Shown here: piece after piece, positions 10,736 to 23,862 of the stretch
Position numbering within the stretch: position 1 is the first letter of the stretch
How the letters are laid out: each line of letters opens with the position of its first letter
Assembly (NCBI GenBank): GCA_015501585.1
Contig: JADNRY010000159.1
Span: 1 to 64,000 of the forward strand
Direction: 5' to 3'
DNA: 64,000 bases
Origin: Rhodocollybia butyracea
Taxonomy: Eukaryota; Basidiomycota; Agaricomycetes; Agaricales; Omphalotaceae
Position numbers and translations under genes: made by a program
Notes under the pieces: generated by a model
The model's database searches: none
The model's input: only the letters and a program-made list of their open reading frames with translations
Told to the model about the DNA's origin: nothing

Positions 10736-13160
10736 GGATCCCGGGGGCGAAGAGCAAGGAAGAATCGTAGTATGAAGAACCTCGTCGACAGCGTCTTTAA
10801 CAGAGTTCTCTCAGTCTGCCCGTCAACGCACCTGATAACAACATATTCCTAAAGGGGAAAGTATGCGGCGCCACGCCATTTTAAGTAACTTTGAAATTCT
10901 AACTTGCCTGAATGTCCCACCACTCCTGTTTCAGGTCTCGCATAAACATCACTTCTAATTTGCACTTCTATCTTGTACATACTCACGTACCAGGGAGACG
11001 ACAATCCTCTCGTATTTCTTCAAACTTACAGACGAAACACTGGTTTCGAGAAAAATGGTAAGATAAATAGGACAGCAGAAGGAGAGCAAAAGGAGATTAG
11101 TAACAACATTGAATAAGAAAAGCGGGAGGATTAGACTGAGAAAGGCTCACGAACCTATTCTACAAGCCCTGTTCTGCTTACGACATGTTTGATACGAGCG
11201 ACGTTTCGGTAGTGCTAAGGATCGAACGTGGAACTCTTTCTTAAAGATACGGCTCCGGGCGTAGGGGCCTGAAGAAGATATGAAAAGCACGGCAGCGGCC
11301 TCATCTCTCGACGCTTGTGCAGCATAACTTGCAAAACTCAGTTCTGATAAGCAGCGGTCGGTTACTACTTAGGAAGGTTCCAAATCAACCTATTTAGATC
11401 TCTCCAAACTGGCTAACTTTGGGGTCAAGGAATTGATTAAGTTTAGGTTCGGTACGTAGACCATATACTGTACATATAGAAAATATGAACAAAGATAAAG
11501 AACGACACCGGTCACTAAGCCATGATCGGCCTCAATGGACGAGAACATGTCCTCGATTCTAGATTCAGAGCCCAGAACCCAGAACAACGTAAAGGGGGAT
11601 CGGGGCTCGGTGGCATTGAATGAGAAGAGAATATAGCGTGAGTGAAGAGTAAAAGGTCTGTGTAGAAATCGCGCTTGTAGCACTAGATATTGTTTGGGCG
11701 AATGTGAAACCGAGCCGGAAACCCGGACGTTGCGAGGGAAACATATCTTGAAACGACAGCAGAAGAGGACTAAAACCTAGCTATTTGCACCATTTCGCCT
11801 CGAATTCGCCAAGACACGCGACTCCGCGGTACCGCCTTTGCCTTGGGACTTTCGTTGTACCCACTGGGGAACGGCCAATCAGACCGAACATCTTGCCCCA
11901 TAGTTAGAATCTGATATGCTTCACAGTGGAGCCATTGGAACCTGGATTTCGAATGATAAGATATATGCATACGCGTAGCTGGAAGTCTTTGAGGTCTTGA
12001 GTATGGTACGTTTGAATATCAACGATGCCCGTCGCCAAAGACATACCTTGGAAAAAAATTATTCCTCCGGTCGGCCTTGCTCTCCAAGAGTGGACGGGTC
12101 CAGTCGTAATTACCGCGCAAGACGTATATGAAGAGCTGAGCTCGACGCTAGCGTTCGGGTGCAAACTGGTCCTTTAACAATGTAATCGATCGAGATTAAA
12201 TATAGTTATGTTATCGGAAGCAAATGTTGCAGGTGTGCAAACGATGGGGACATCGGTGAATAAACTGGACATAGGATATATGTCCGGGGTGGCGGCCTGT
12301 GGCGGCGGAGACGAAGTGGTAGCTACATGGAGTTGTTCATAGAGGAACTCGCTCAGTATTCGAGTCCCTAATCATTTTTTTACCGCAAAAATGATAACCT
12401 TGACCTGTGCTGAACATGCTAAACCATTCAAAAGAGCAAGTTTCATTGGAGACGTTAGTGTTGTTCGAAGTGTCGTAGCTGGATACGTGTCAGCAATTTC
12501 AGGGAAGAAAAAAGGTACTTAGCAGTCTTCTCGAGCTGTCAAAGCCTGTCACGGTCTTGAAATCAATTTAAGTATGAGGAATAAGGAAGAAAGGAAGGAG
12601 GTGTGAATTACTTGGCAAAAGAATGATCTGGATTCTGAATGCGAGTTTTAAGCGACCGGCGGGTTGAGACAGGTTGAGATGGGCCTGCTTTTGGAAGTGA
12701 TGGTCAAGAACCTCCTTTTCAATCTCAATATTATTTAAAGTTTGACTCGGACTATCGTCGTCCAACCAATCGCCCAGCTACACCAGCGAGGCAACTACAT
12801 ACAGTATACCTGTAACTGTTACTTATGAGACCTGTGGCTGATTATGATAAAAAGCTCACTCGTTCAGTTACGGGATTAGACAAGGGCCTTTGCCAGTTCT
12901 ACTTGGCATACCACTGCAATGTAGACAGATACGTACCATGATATATCCTCTCTACGGTATGCAAAGTCCCTAGATCGAGTACACTGCTACCTCATGTTCA
13001 TCCTTGTCCTCTGCTTATACCGTCAGTCTTCTCTGATTTTCACGCGCTCTACTGCTTGAACACACTTTCCTCGTTCGAAGCGAGTCATATGGCCTTAGAC
13101 TGTGGTGCATCAGTATGCATATATTAGTATATAAAATGCCTTCCAACCAGGGAACAAACT
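10736..13160. other. Intergenic region between two DUF6534-type genes
   Basis: About 2.4 kb with no gene I can name. A minus-strand set of frames at 11790-12164 could be spliced into a small hypothetical protein, but I see no motif and no paralogue, so I do not call it. The rest shows only short frames. Confidence 0.4.
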
Positions 13161-14659
13161 TCAACTTGAGGTTCCAGAAAAACTTAGATGAGACGTCCCA
13201 ACAGAGCCATCCAAAGTAAAGACTCTTTGAGAACCTTCCGTCTATGACCAAAGATCAGCGTTGTAACAACACATAGTATCCCAATGGCCTACACTCGCGC
13301 AATGTGCTGATACCGAACCCGTCTCGCGAGAACCACTTAAATCACTTAGTTCTATAGTAGGAATGGTGAATGTTTGTGGTACGTCTGTATCGCACCAAAA
13401 AGGTGAGTTTTTGGGCAGGAAAGAACAAAAAAGGAATAGGTGTACTGAGAGACATTGGCCGAAAAACAATTGGTTGCCGCACCACAGTTGGACTGGTGAT
13501 CAGAGATTGTGTGTTAGCTACTGGTTTTCGGAGTAGGAGATAGTTGAAAAGGATGGTCAGCGTATATACCCTCCCTAAAATGACATATAGTATATTTGAC
13601 CCTGGATGAAAAGGTTAATAACATGTCTAAGTATGCGCAGAGCTACAACCCACACTGGCGATTGTTTGTAACTAGAAGTGAGAGTGTAACGATTGTAGAT
13701 GCTGACGTGGTAATTCCACAAGCCACAGATTGTATTGAGAGGCGACGAAGAAGGCTATGCTGGATGTTCAATGAGATCTGGCGACTGAAATAGCGAAAGG
13801 CACCTTTGGGTCGAAGTATATGCCGTCTTGGTTGTAATCGTAGTATGAAGCATTGCCATAGCAATGAAAAGGTCAGTAGCAGCGCATAGTGTGGCCGCAA
13901 TGCTTTGTGGTTCATCAGTCGTATGCGTTGCGGAAGAGGTGAATCCTCACAGTGCAAGTTTGATATTAAATGGCGTCACCATCTGGTATACATATACTTC
14001 GATGCCAATTTTCCAGTGCAACGCCATCTGAAAGCGCATGCTATCTTTGTGCGCAACACCAATCATAGCATACTCACATGTGCGGTTAAAAGAGAGCATG
14101 CCAGGAAAGTTGCCAATTTATTGTTGGTCCTTAGCCATTCGATTCAGTTCATGAGTTCATGGACAAGCAAGGAAGAATACGTACATTTGCCAAAACCGAC
14201 GAATGAAAAATATCTGTTCCACCATAGCAGCATTATAAGTACACAAAATAGTTGTTGGGAGCATCCATTGTTCATTTGAAAATGAATGCGACAGAACTGT
14301 ATGAAGGTAAATCGATACTGAAGCTCCCAGTCTAAGGTACTACCTTCTGGTTCTAACACTATCCACTGAACAGATCATATAAATTTTCGAGACAGCTACT
14401 TAAAAACAGGACACTCACAAAGTATGCGTTATAACATATCACGACTGTACACACTGTGTCTATTAACATGGCAATACTCAAGCTCCAATGGAAAAAGACA
14501 TTGGGACGAGAACTGTGGAAATAAAACCCTCCTAGGACGATTTCGACTCCATAGAACAACATGTTGACCCAAGACCCAGCCAGAATATAGCTTTATTATT
14601 GTCAAAACCTTCAGAATGGAATAGGATTGTGGCACATACGGTGGTGAGAGTGGAGGCAT
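13161..14659 (-). CDS. DUF6534-type multi-pass membrane protein, copy II
   Basis: The organisation is the same as copy I. The ATG at 14659 encodes MPPLSPP and is followed by a donor GTATGT. The next coding exon contains NMLFYGVEIVLGGFYFHS and CYNAYF, again ending at GTGAGT. A later exon has LLRRLSIQSVACGITTSAST (around 13690). The final exon begins TEGSQRVF and its stop lies at 13161-13163. The 5' exon is shared with copy I and unlike the MSDLP start of the three plus-strand copies, so copies I and II form their own subgroup. No disabling change was found in the exons examined. Function is unknown. Confidence 0.7.
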
Positions 14660-17600
14660 GGTTCATGAAGGGAAGGACAAAGAGTGAGGCGTATATGAAG
14701 ACACGCAGCGCATTCGTATCTTTTAAAGAAGTTTTTTTTAAGTTTCTCCCAAGGTTCAATCACAGCATATTCCTAAAGAAGGTTAGAAGCAGATCGAGGT
14801 GCCTTTCGAGATGTAAATAAGTATGAGTACTTTAAATTTTCCACCAATCCCGTCTCAGGGTTCTCGTATATTCTATTCAGTCAGGTTTGAATGTAGATGG
14901 TAAGTACTTACACGCGAGAGCCCCTGTCGTCTCGTTGTTCTTCGAAGCCAAGATAGTTGAGACAACCAAAGGAGAACATACCGTAGGGAGTCTAGACATT
15001 CGAGCCGTGTGACATGTTGGATACTAGGGGTAATACTTACCCTCTACTCCAGGCTAAAAGTCAAAATGCGTATCCCCAAAGAGAAATTGAAGCATGTCAT
15101 CGATACCACTCATTTGCTAATGGCGGGTATAGCGGCCGAGTTCCAGATAGAAGTCACCCTCAACACGAAAAGTAGCGGCGAACTCCCGGGGCACATATCA
15201 CAGGTTAAAACAATCAATATGGATTTTCCAATTGGATGGGGCTAGTCGGTATGTGGAACGTGGAACTGGCACTGAGCTGCTAGGAGCGGATAAGAGGTAG
15301 GACGTGTCTCTTCGGCTTGATCAAGGGATAGGAAAGCCTTTTCTGCTGGGTGGAGCATCCGTTTACATGAGGCTAGAATTGCGAACGGGTGGAGAACATA
15401 ATAGTAGATTTCACAGCGCCAGAGGAGCCCGTATGTATTCTCTAATCATGAGCGGATGTGGTTGCACATCTGTATGAGATAGAGTAGATAGTTAATCAGA
15501 TTTGGTAAGTAGAAAAGGACGGCAAGAGAGGAATGGGAGACTCATTGTTTGCGAATAACGTATAGCAGCGAAGCCGTAAATCGTACAGGTTAGGATGCCT
15601 GTTGAGGTTTGAAACCATTTGGAGGAGTATTGACAGACATCGAGACATGCTGAGTGCAGTCGATTTTCCTGTATACGAGTGGAGATACAAAGCAGCTATT
15701 AAGTTCAAGACAGTTGTGTGCGCCGGACTGAGATCGAATTGATGAGGCTATATTGAATACATTTTCAGCGAAATTTTGAGTCTGCTCGAGTCTCGGCCTC
15801 AGAAGATGCTAAAGGGGACGATTCAAGTTCGAGGGAGAGGTTTGAGTTGGCCTTATGTAAGCGTACTGCTATTCGGACCGGAGGCGCTAACATAAGTCGA
15901 ACCATTGCATTGCACATCGATATGAGCAACTAGTGCTCGATCGATTTCTGCTCTATAATCTTCTGGCTGCCAGTGCTTAAAAAAAATCCCGCTGAAGCTT
16001 CGTCTTCTCCCGTCTCATTTGCCACCCACTCGACTGATAGAGCCAGGATAGTATAAGAGTTGTGTTTCGGCTATGCCTAGGGAAGTAGGCATGGAAGCTA
16101 CTAGAGTCTTTAAAATGAACTGCTACTGGGACGGGACTGCAACCAACGCGATCATTCAAACTCAAAAAAAAAAAAAAAAAAGAGCAGGTGCGTCTAACTA
16201 TAATGCACATATGCCCATCTGTTACTGAAATTTGCTGTAGATGACCCTTTGACACCGTTAGCGTTCAAAAAATGAATGCGACAACAACTGCGAAGCTCCT
16301 AGAAGGAGTCAGACTCTGGTTTTGCTGCATTTGTGTACACTCACGACCCTCATCACCCGCGACTTTGAAATTCAACTCAAAATCTCATCTGAACTCTGGA
16401 ACTTCTATGGTGCCTTATGAACACTACCCGCTACGCTTTAGCTTTAACACTTGTCGGGAGTTGGCGGATGGGACTTTATTTACTCTTAGGCACTCAAATG
16501 AGCTCTCGTCTTCTCCTTGCGCCTAGAATCAGATTTTCTCTCCGCACGCAGTCCAGAACGTCCCGATGCTAGTTGCTGCTGGGTTATCACTGGAGAGTTC
16601 CATACAATTACTAATGGACTCTGTTGAAGACCGTTTGTTGAACACAAATGCCGCTGCGGAGTGGCGAAATCTGTAACCACGTCTCGATTTCCATATCTGA
16701 TCAAGAGCACCACAGAGCACCACATGGAGTGAAGTTCAAGTTTCATCCGTCATCTCCGATGAGCTTTCTCTACCCACGAATCTGTACACAAGTAGTCCCG
16801 AACCCGAGCGCAGTAGAATACAGTCAGGTATGTGCCAAGGCCGACTGTCTTTCATTGCACTAATTTTACGAAAGAGGATGAGATATATGTTACCATGGCC
16901 AAGGTGGTATGCTGTAAAGCTATCATAACTTCCTTTTGTTATATTCCTTGGCTAACGGGATGGGATACTCGCCAGTTCAGCAAAAGCTACTGCGCTCTCC
17001 GCCGAAATCATTGGTGACGAGGAGAATGTAAGCCTTTCTTTGTCTGTCGAGGTTTAATATCGCATAATTTGCGTATTTTTCTCGAAAAAAAGTCTACTGT
17101 TCAAACTAATGGCATTGCGAGAAATTATAATAGTTGTCTTTTGTGAGAATTCCGAGCTTTTGACTCTGCTTTTCTGAATTGTGTCCTGGACAGCGCGTCA
17201 AGGAGAAAACGTAATGTCCTTCCCGGCCTCGCGGGAACTGGCAATGGTGTCGAAACCGACGCGTAATCACGTCGAGTCAACACGCAGTATCCAACATACT
17301 GCTCCTTCTCTTGGTGCTTTCACATTGAGCGTCTCGACCACACTTCTCAGTTATGATGGTCCTCAAAAAGCACCCAGAGCACCACGAACAAAGGAAATCT
17401 TCTTCTCCGTTCTTGGAGTGAAGATCGAGGATCCCGGGATGATCCCCACGCGTCGGTTCCGCTCCCAAATCTGATCTGCGAATTCTAAGGTCAAGGCACA
17501 ATAGGACCAGAATTAGAACTGTACATAGCAGCCTAAGACACAAGAAGGTGTTTAAATTCGATTTGGTGAAACAATCCCAGGACCCCACTCCACCTCAATA

Positions 17601-17995
17601 CTGTTTTGACTCGTGGCGTCATGATCTCAGTAACATCGTCTATTTTGAAGCTATTTTTAGACTCGGACTCGGACTTGGACCGCGAGGAGGAGGCTCATCT
17701 AAACTGCACTATTACCTTGTCGCTTTTCGACAAGAAATTTAGCTTTGCGCTCCAGCTTCAGCATTGCTTCAAGAAACAGGAACTAGGAGGCGAAGTCGCT
17801 CAACGCGCACCATATAAATCGAGATCATTATCCGGGTGCGTAGCCTTCATGGGAGTGGTCACTAACGCATGAAACGGCAATTACGCACTACATGGCTTTA
17901 CAGAAGTCTATGAGAATTGTTCGGAACTGAGGTATTTTGTATCCAATCCACTTCAACCGAAACAGTAAGACCTGTTAATTTGCCGTCCCCGTCCG
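14660..17995. other. Gene-poor intergenic region upstream of laccase 1
   Basis: Roughly 3.3 kb without a recognisable gene. It includes a run of 18 A at 16164-16181 and short frames (for example 15009-15245 and 17181-17474) that have neither motifs nor paralogues in the window. Its right end gives way to the laccase upstream region. Confidence 0.45.
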
Positions 17996-18188
17996 CGGAA
18001 GCTGTTGTAATCCTTCTCACAGCTGTTACTCTTCCACAACTAGTACATCTCTCATTGGGCACCTCCAAGATCCTATTATCGAGTTTTCCCGTTTTGCTCA
18101 CATCTACTTGGGATGCAGGCGCCCTGCGCTACAGGTATTTAAGCTGTCTTTATTTTTCCAATGACTACATCGCCTCGGTCTGTTCGCA
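17996..18188 (+). promoter_or_regulatory. Laccase 1 upstream region, duplicated at laccase 2
   Basis: Patches of this block match the sequence before the second laccase (about 62265-62455), including a shared CATTGGG.ACCTCCAAG patch. A TATA-like TATTTAAG lies at 18136-18143, 53 bases before the ATG; the same octamer lies at 62393-62400 before laccase 2. The duplication therefore included the promoter. Confidence 0.6.
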
Positions 18189-21153
18189 ATGATTGGTTCT
18201 GCTATTCTGTTCACGCTCTTCGGAGGGGCACTAGCCCAAACTCCCCCCGTCTTCCCCGCCGTCACAGACTTGCACATCAAGAACGCCTTCCTCCAGCCCG
18301 ATGGCTTCAACCGCTCTTTCGTTACTGCGGAAGGTATCATCCCCGGTCCTACCATCTCAGGAAACAAGGTATGTCAAGTCCCGTACGTGTCTGTCGGGAA
18401 TTCACGCGCTAAACCTCAAACGTAGGGCGACACCTTCAAGATCAACTTGATCAACGAGCTCACCAACGGTACTATGATTTTGAGTACTTCTATTGTGCGT
18501 ATACAATCATTGTGCTCGGGTCCCAAATTCAACTGGTTGTCCAGCATTGGCATGGTATCTTCCAAGAGACCACCAACTGGGCCGATGGGTATGTGGAAAA
18601 TTTGTCTTCATCGGTGTTTCTAGTTTCTTACTCGTGCATTTTCGTAGACCGTATGTAACTGTCCGATATAATTTCATCCCCTACTTACTTAAAAGCCCTC
18701 AAGTCCATTCGTTAACCAATGCCCGATCGCCGCTAACAACTCATTCCTATACGAATTCACTGTTCCCGACCAAGCCGGTACATTCTGGGTATGTTTGCAC
18801 GATGTTCGCCTGACTGTCATACTGAACTTGAGCGTTCTAGTACCATTCACATCTTGGTAAATTGATCTCGCCTTTGCCAAGTCTGAACTGTAACAAACCT
18901 CCATGACAGCTACTCAATACTGTGACCAATTGAGAGGAGGCCTTGTTGTCTATGACCCGAATGATGCTTTGGCTGATCTCTACGACGTCGACAACGGTTC
19001 GCTCTACTCTGCTCTTTCATCGTTCAAACAAAAATTGACGTTGCGTCCTCGTCTCTTCCAGGTAGCACTATCATCCACGTCGGCCCATTGTAAGCCTATT
19101 TACTCTATTCTTATACCGCGCTCTGATCAATTTACAGGTATCGTAAGGATTAAATTTCTTTATCACAGTTTACTCTCTCCTATAATTTGGATTCGTAGAC
19201 GTTCCCGCGCCCATGATCCCTACTGGTTCTTCGTGAGTAATCATCAGAAGGCTATCTCTAAGCGGTTTCGCTGAAGCTTTTCCAGGGTTGTGGAAGCAGG
19301 AATGATCAACAGCTTCGGTAAAACAACTCAAGCTTTTTGACTAATACAAGGAACTCAACTTTTCCAGGACGAAACTGGTTCACCCAGGATCCTACTCCCT
19401 TGACTGTGATCAATGTTGAAGAGGGATTACGGTGAACCCCAAGCTGGCCTATCATTTGTTTCAGCACTGACGATCTTGGGATTACAGTTACCGCTTCCGT
19501 TTGATTCACAGTGGTTGTGACCAACCTTTCAACTTCTCTATCGACTTCCACACATTCCAGGTATGTACCCCAATAGTCTTCGGTAGCTCAGCCATTAACG
19601 ATTCATTCATAGGTCATCGAAGCTGATGGTATCGAACACGAGCCTGTGGTCGCAGATGCCGTTCAAATCTTTGTTGCTCAGCGATATTCCTTAGTTGTGA
19701 GTCCCATTGCCTTCAACGGCACATGACAACCTTTGACATCGGAATGTTAGATGGCTGCAAATCAATCTGTCGATAATTACTGTTCGTAGGACTTTTGTTC
19801 CTCTAGCCCACTCCATCTTACCACTGATTACCACAGGGATCAAATCCAACGATGCTGGTGCCTCCGGAACAGCCGGTTTCGCTAATGGAATTAACAGTGC
19901 TATCCTTCGATACCTCGGTGCTCCCGACGCAGAGCCTACAAAGAACCAGGCGGTCATAGCTCAGAACACGCTCAATGAATTCGATCTTCACGTAAGTGCA
20001 TATATGGTATTCTTCCGTGCTATCGCTGACATCAGTCGCAGCCTATTGTTAACCCTCAAGCAGTAAGCCTTGTTCCTATTAACCGGGCATCGCCCTGTAC
20101 GAATGACGCCGTTTTAGCCTGGTGAACCGACGGTAGATGGTGCAGACGTGATCATGAACTTGCAGCTGTTCTGGGTAGGTAGCCTCCAATATTTTCGATC
20201 TTTTAAACTCACCTTTCTCTTAGACTGTTGGAGGAAACGGAGCTATCGGAACAACAGAGCAAGGAAACTTTTTCTTCGTCAACGGAGTAAGATTCTTCCC
20301 CCCAACCGTCCCGGTTTTGCTTCAAATCATTAGTGGTGCTCGTACAGCTCGTAAGGGACCTCGCCTATGATCCTTTGACACTTCTGATATATCCATATTG
20401 CAGAGGAACTTCTCCCCACCGGATCGGTCTACGCATTGCCTTTGAACTCAACTATCCAAATCAGCTTCAACACAACTCAAGTCTTCCAACATGGAGGCCC
20501 GGTTAGTGAACTTCAAACTATCTCACACCCAAGTATTCTGCTGACAAGATCTTAGCATCCATTCCATCTTCACGGAGTACGTTTCCTGATTCCTAGTCAT
20601 TCATCTTTGGACTCATAATTCTGTAGCACGCATTCTCCGGTATCCGAGTTGCTGGAAGCGACGTATACAACTTCGAGAACCCCGTACAAAGGGACGTTAT
20701 CAGTACTGGTGCGCCAGGGGACAATGTCACCATTCGGTTCTTCACAGATAACGCTGGACCTTGTGAGTTTATTATACCTTGGGTATCTTACATTTTGCTG
20801 ATCTACTGCATTTTCAAAGGGTTCTTGCACTGGTAAGAGGAATTGCTCTTTGTGACCTGAAAGTTAGACTAAACTTGCTTTGAAGCCACATCGATTGGCA
20901 TTTGGAAGGGTGAGTTTGCTAATCTCCCGTTCTACGCCGCTATTAATACTCCTATAAAGTGGTTTCGCCATCGTGCTCGCCGAAGGAACTGCCGAGACTA
21001 CCGCCCGCAACCCCACCCCCGGTACGATTTTGTTAATTTTTATACAGTCGATGTACTCAAACGTTTTGAACAGAGGATTGGGACCAACTTTGCCCCATCT
21101 ACGACGCGTTGACCCCGGCCCAGCTTGGTGGAGCTGGAGGACCTACTACTTGA
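18189..21153 (+). CDS. Laccase 1 (secreted multicopper oxidase), complete
   Basis: About 26 exons join in frame from the ATG at 18189 to the TGA at 21151-21153. The N-terminus [17 protein letters not shown] is a signal peptide with likely cleavage after ALA. All four copper signatures are present: HWHG (about 18544), WYHSHL (about 18840), HPFHLHGHAF (20560-20650) and HCHIDWHLE (20828-20907). The type 1 axial position, ten residues after the copper Cys, is Phe, as in high redox potential basidiomycete laccases. The enzyme oxidises phenols with reduction of O2 to water, outside the cell, in lignin or phenolic turnover, pigment formation or development. Two micro-exons (3 and 5 bases) are needed or favoured by the reading frame. 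Both this gene and the copy at 62456 look functional. Confidence 0.92.
18648..18650 (+). other. 3-base micro-exon of laccase 1
   Basis: The bases ACC lie between an acceptor (CGTAG) and a donor (GTATGT). Including them gives ADGPPFVNQC, the usual length of this laccase loop; skipping them keeps the frame but removes one Pro. The same arrangement occurs in laccase 2 at 62920-62922. Confidence 0.6.
19138..19142 (+). other. 5-base micro-exon of laccase 1
   Basis: The bases GTATC lie between TTTACAG and GTAAGG. They are required to keep the frame: they join HVGPL to YHVPAP, and skipping them shifts the frame. Laccase 2 has GTACC at the corresponding place (63413-63417). Confidence 0.75.
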
Positions 21154-21477
21154 GGGATGGCAGAAATTCTTCTATAGATCCATAGATCGGCTGATATTGC
21201 ATATATCTTCTGCTCATGTCTTGATTTTCCCTTCCTTATTTGTTTTTGTGATAGCTAAAAATATAAATATAAGGCGCTAGCGCTTATTTACCCACATTGC
21301 TCGGATCCGATAAGGAAGTCTACTTTAGTATGCCCAATTCCAGTCTCGAACCACTACGACTTGAATATGTGGGGGGCGATACCGAATGAGGGACCTTGTT
21401 GAAGCATTCACTGATGAACAGTTCGTTGAATGTAGTATTGCGTGCAAGGAACGTCAGTCATAAATATGAGCAAAATT
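21154..21477. other. Convergent intergenic region between laccase 1 and AA7 oxidase A
   Basis: A 324-base spacer between two genes that face each other. It contains AT-rich sequence near 21235-21275 that could serve 3' end formation. No gene is seen. Confidence 0.5.
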
Positions 21478-23289
21478 TTACTCTTCAATGGAAGTTGGGA
21501 AAACAAAGATACCACGAGGATCTAAGTGATCCTTGATAGATCTCAGTCTGGCATAGTTATCATCAAAGTAAAGCTTCTCCCCTAGGGTATCACCGGTGAG
21601 TAGGTTGCACTTTATCAAGGGAATATCTCATCTTACAATTTTGCAACTCGTCGTCGAGGTAGTTTGTGTAAGCCCCGTAATTCCAAGTCGGGGGCATATT
21701 TGACGTGATACTGTTTACCATATTATCCAAGAAGGCAAATCCTTCTTCGGGATATGGTGGTAGACCGTTGATTGAAGAAGCGTGAAGTTGGAATGTGAAT
21801 AAGGTGTCCCGCCGGGAAAAAGCCGTCGCGTCATTGGCAATTTCGCTGATTTTTGAGTTCGGGCCACCGTACAGTTCGACCTCGGCAAACCAATTCTGTG
21901 AAGGTTATAGTTCAGTGAGAGGCGGCGAGGGAAGTAAGCACAAGGTCACGACTTACCGTGTTTGAGAAGAATCCTTGATTCGCCAGGTATTCCGTGAGTG
22001 CTATACAAGCTTCGAGGGTCATAGGATCGCCTTCTGGAGTCATTATCGATTTGGCGTAGAAAGTGCTAGTACTTGCTGCAGCATCAGATGTATTAAGGCT
22101 GTTAGGTAGTGACAATTCGGCAACTGAATCAATGTAAGAACCATTCCCAACTAGACTGGATGAGCTGGGAGGGGGCATTACGTCGAGCCACGGTTGAAGG
22201 GTAGGAATAGCGGAACCCTCGTCGCCATACCAAGCACCAGTGAAAACAAATGAAACTAGACCTTCTTGAGACCCTCGCGAAAGAACGAGCTCCCCAGCAA
22301 AAGGCGAAGCAGGCCCAGACAGGGAAAAGTTTTGGAATGAGTATAAGTAGCTCCCAGCGGCTTTATAGTCTACGTCAGACCAAGAGTAATTCATGACGAT
22401 AGCATATGTTGGGGCGGCAAAAGTGTTGACCTCTATGGAGGTGGTGATTGCAAAAGAGGGAGCAGCACCTTTGAGGGCCTGTGTAAGAATTATTTAACAT
22501 TAAAAGGCATAACAGTGATAGCGTACCCAGAAAATATCAGGATCAGAGTCCTCTGTCGTTCTCACAATGGTACCGTTGGCTAGAACAGCATTGATGGCAA
22601 AAATTGGGTCGAGAGCTAGACCCCACTGTCGGGAGGTGAATCCGTATCCACCAAATGCTACATCGAGTAGCTCAACTACAGTGCAAACAAAAGGATGAGA
22701 AACTAACCAGAATGGCCGCCAATTCCAACGTTCGCGCAAGTTCCGTGAGGCAGCGCCCGCCCTGCGGCATTTAAAGCTAGGGCAACGTCACCCAACCTGT
22801 TTCCAGTCTCGATGATAGCTGTATTGACACCAGAGTCGATTGTGATACTCTTCATGCTACTCATATCGATGACGAGAGAGCCATCCTTTCCACCCAAGCC
22901 GTTCGCTACGTAGCTATGCTAGAAAGATCCAGGTTGAGTACATGGAAGGTATTGGGGCTTAAACAGTATCACTCCACCGCCGCGTGCAACTACTTGCAAA
23001 TTGTTGTCAAGCCCCGCGGTAATGATAGAAGATACATCTTCTGGCGATGTAGGGTATACCACGGCAGCCGGTTCGAAAGTAAACCTTAAGTTGTCTCCAG
23101 GCAGTTAATTGACTCTGGAGACATTGGAAGCGAATGCATCAACTCACAGGCCCTAGATGCAGCGGTATAGCTCTCATCCCCGGGAAAAACAGCACTGATC
23201 CCAGCACTGGTAAGACTACTACGTAGGTCTGCAAAAACGAAGGGCAAACTAAGCGCCGTAGCAAAGAAGATAAGAGTGAAGCAAGTCAT
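21478..23289 (-). CDS. FAD-linked oxidase of the AA7/berberine-bridge type, copy A, with a frameshift near the C-terminus
   Basis: The ATG at 23289 begins a signal peptide (MTCFTLIFFATALSLPFVFA). The FAD domain has RGGGHSY, split by an intron, whose His is the usual 8-alpha-histidyl attachment site. HGTCANVGIGGH provides the Cys for a second, 6-S-cysteinyl bond, so bicovalent FAD is expected as in glucooligosaccharide oxidases. FGGYGFTSRQWG and a substrate domain follow. Enzymes of this type oxidise sugars or small alcohols and release H2O2 outside the cell. Compared with copy B, one extra base at 21605/21606 shifts the frame and gives a stop at 21590-21592, losing about 38 residues including the conserved NYARLRSIKD stretch that helps hold FAD. 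The remnant of that stretch is still readable out of frame. This copy may be non-functional, or the extra base may be a sequencing error. Confidence 0.8.
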
Positions 23290-23314
23290 GGGGATTGAAC
23301 GCTTGTATGCATGT

Positions 23315-23322
23315 TCTTATAG
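23315..23322 (-). promoter_or_regulatory. TATA-like box of AA7 oxidase A
   Basis: Read on the minus strand this is CTATAAGA, 26-33 bases before the ATG at 23289. The spacing to the ATG is short but usual for fungal secreted enzyme genes. Confidence 0.4.
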
Positions 23323-23862
23323 GCTTGTTTCGTGCGCCTCTAGCACAGCCTCGCTCCTTATTTGGTGTCGGGACACCGCGTATATGCCGTCTGTGTCAGC
23401 CAGTAGTACCTATTATAACTCCCAACTATCATTGGAGACTCGTTGCAAGCTAAGGCCCGGATCGGCAAAGCGTGAGTGAGCTGGCACAGTGCCAGACAGT
23501 GCCGGTTACACTGTAGGTTTATGTCGGCTTGGGACCAAGTGCCGATACGCCGGAAAGCGCTTTCCAGTCCAGCCCGCTTCGTTGATCCGGGTTTCTATAT
23601 GTGCTATTTTGACCAGTCTAGCAAAGTCTACCAAGGTCTACCAGTCTAAACCTGAGATACGATACCAACACTCCAAAGTTTACAGTATTTATATTGCATC
23701 TCTTTTGGTACAACTTGAAGGTTGTACTTATGTGGCACAGAGCAGTGGATATTTATACATAGAGTCCATTAGATACGTAGTATTGTACAAATTAGTATGG
23801 GGTAGTGTATGTAGTCAAAGTCCGGTATAGCGTAAAGAACGTCAAAATCAATGAGTGGAATT
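23323..23862. other. Intergenic region between AA7 oxidases A and B
   Basis: About 540 bases that separate tandem copies. A 5' part probably contains promoter sequence for copy A. No gene is recognised. Confidence 0.5.

Noticed and set aside
11770..12164. Pair of minus-strand frames that could be spliced into a small protein
   Set aside because: Plausible splice sites exist by chance; no motif, no paralogue and no start context.
16164..16181. Run of 18 A as a possible retroposon tail
   Set aside because: No reverse transcriptase remnant, target duplication or upstream LINE/SINE features were found.
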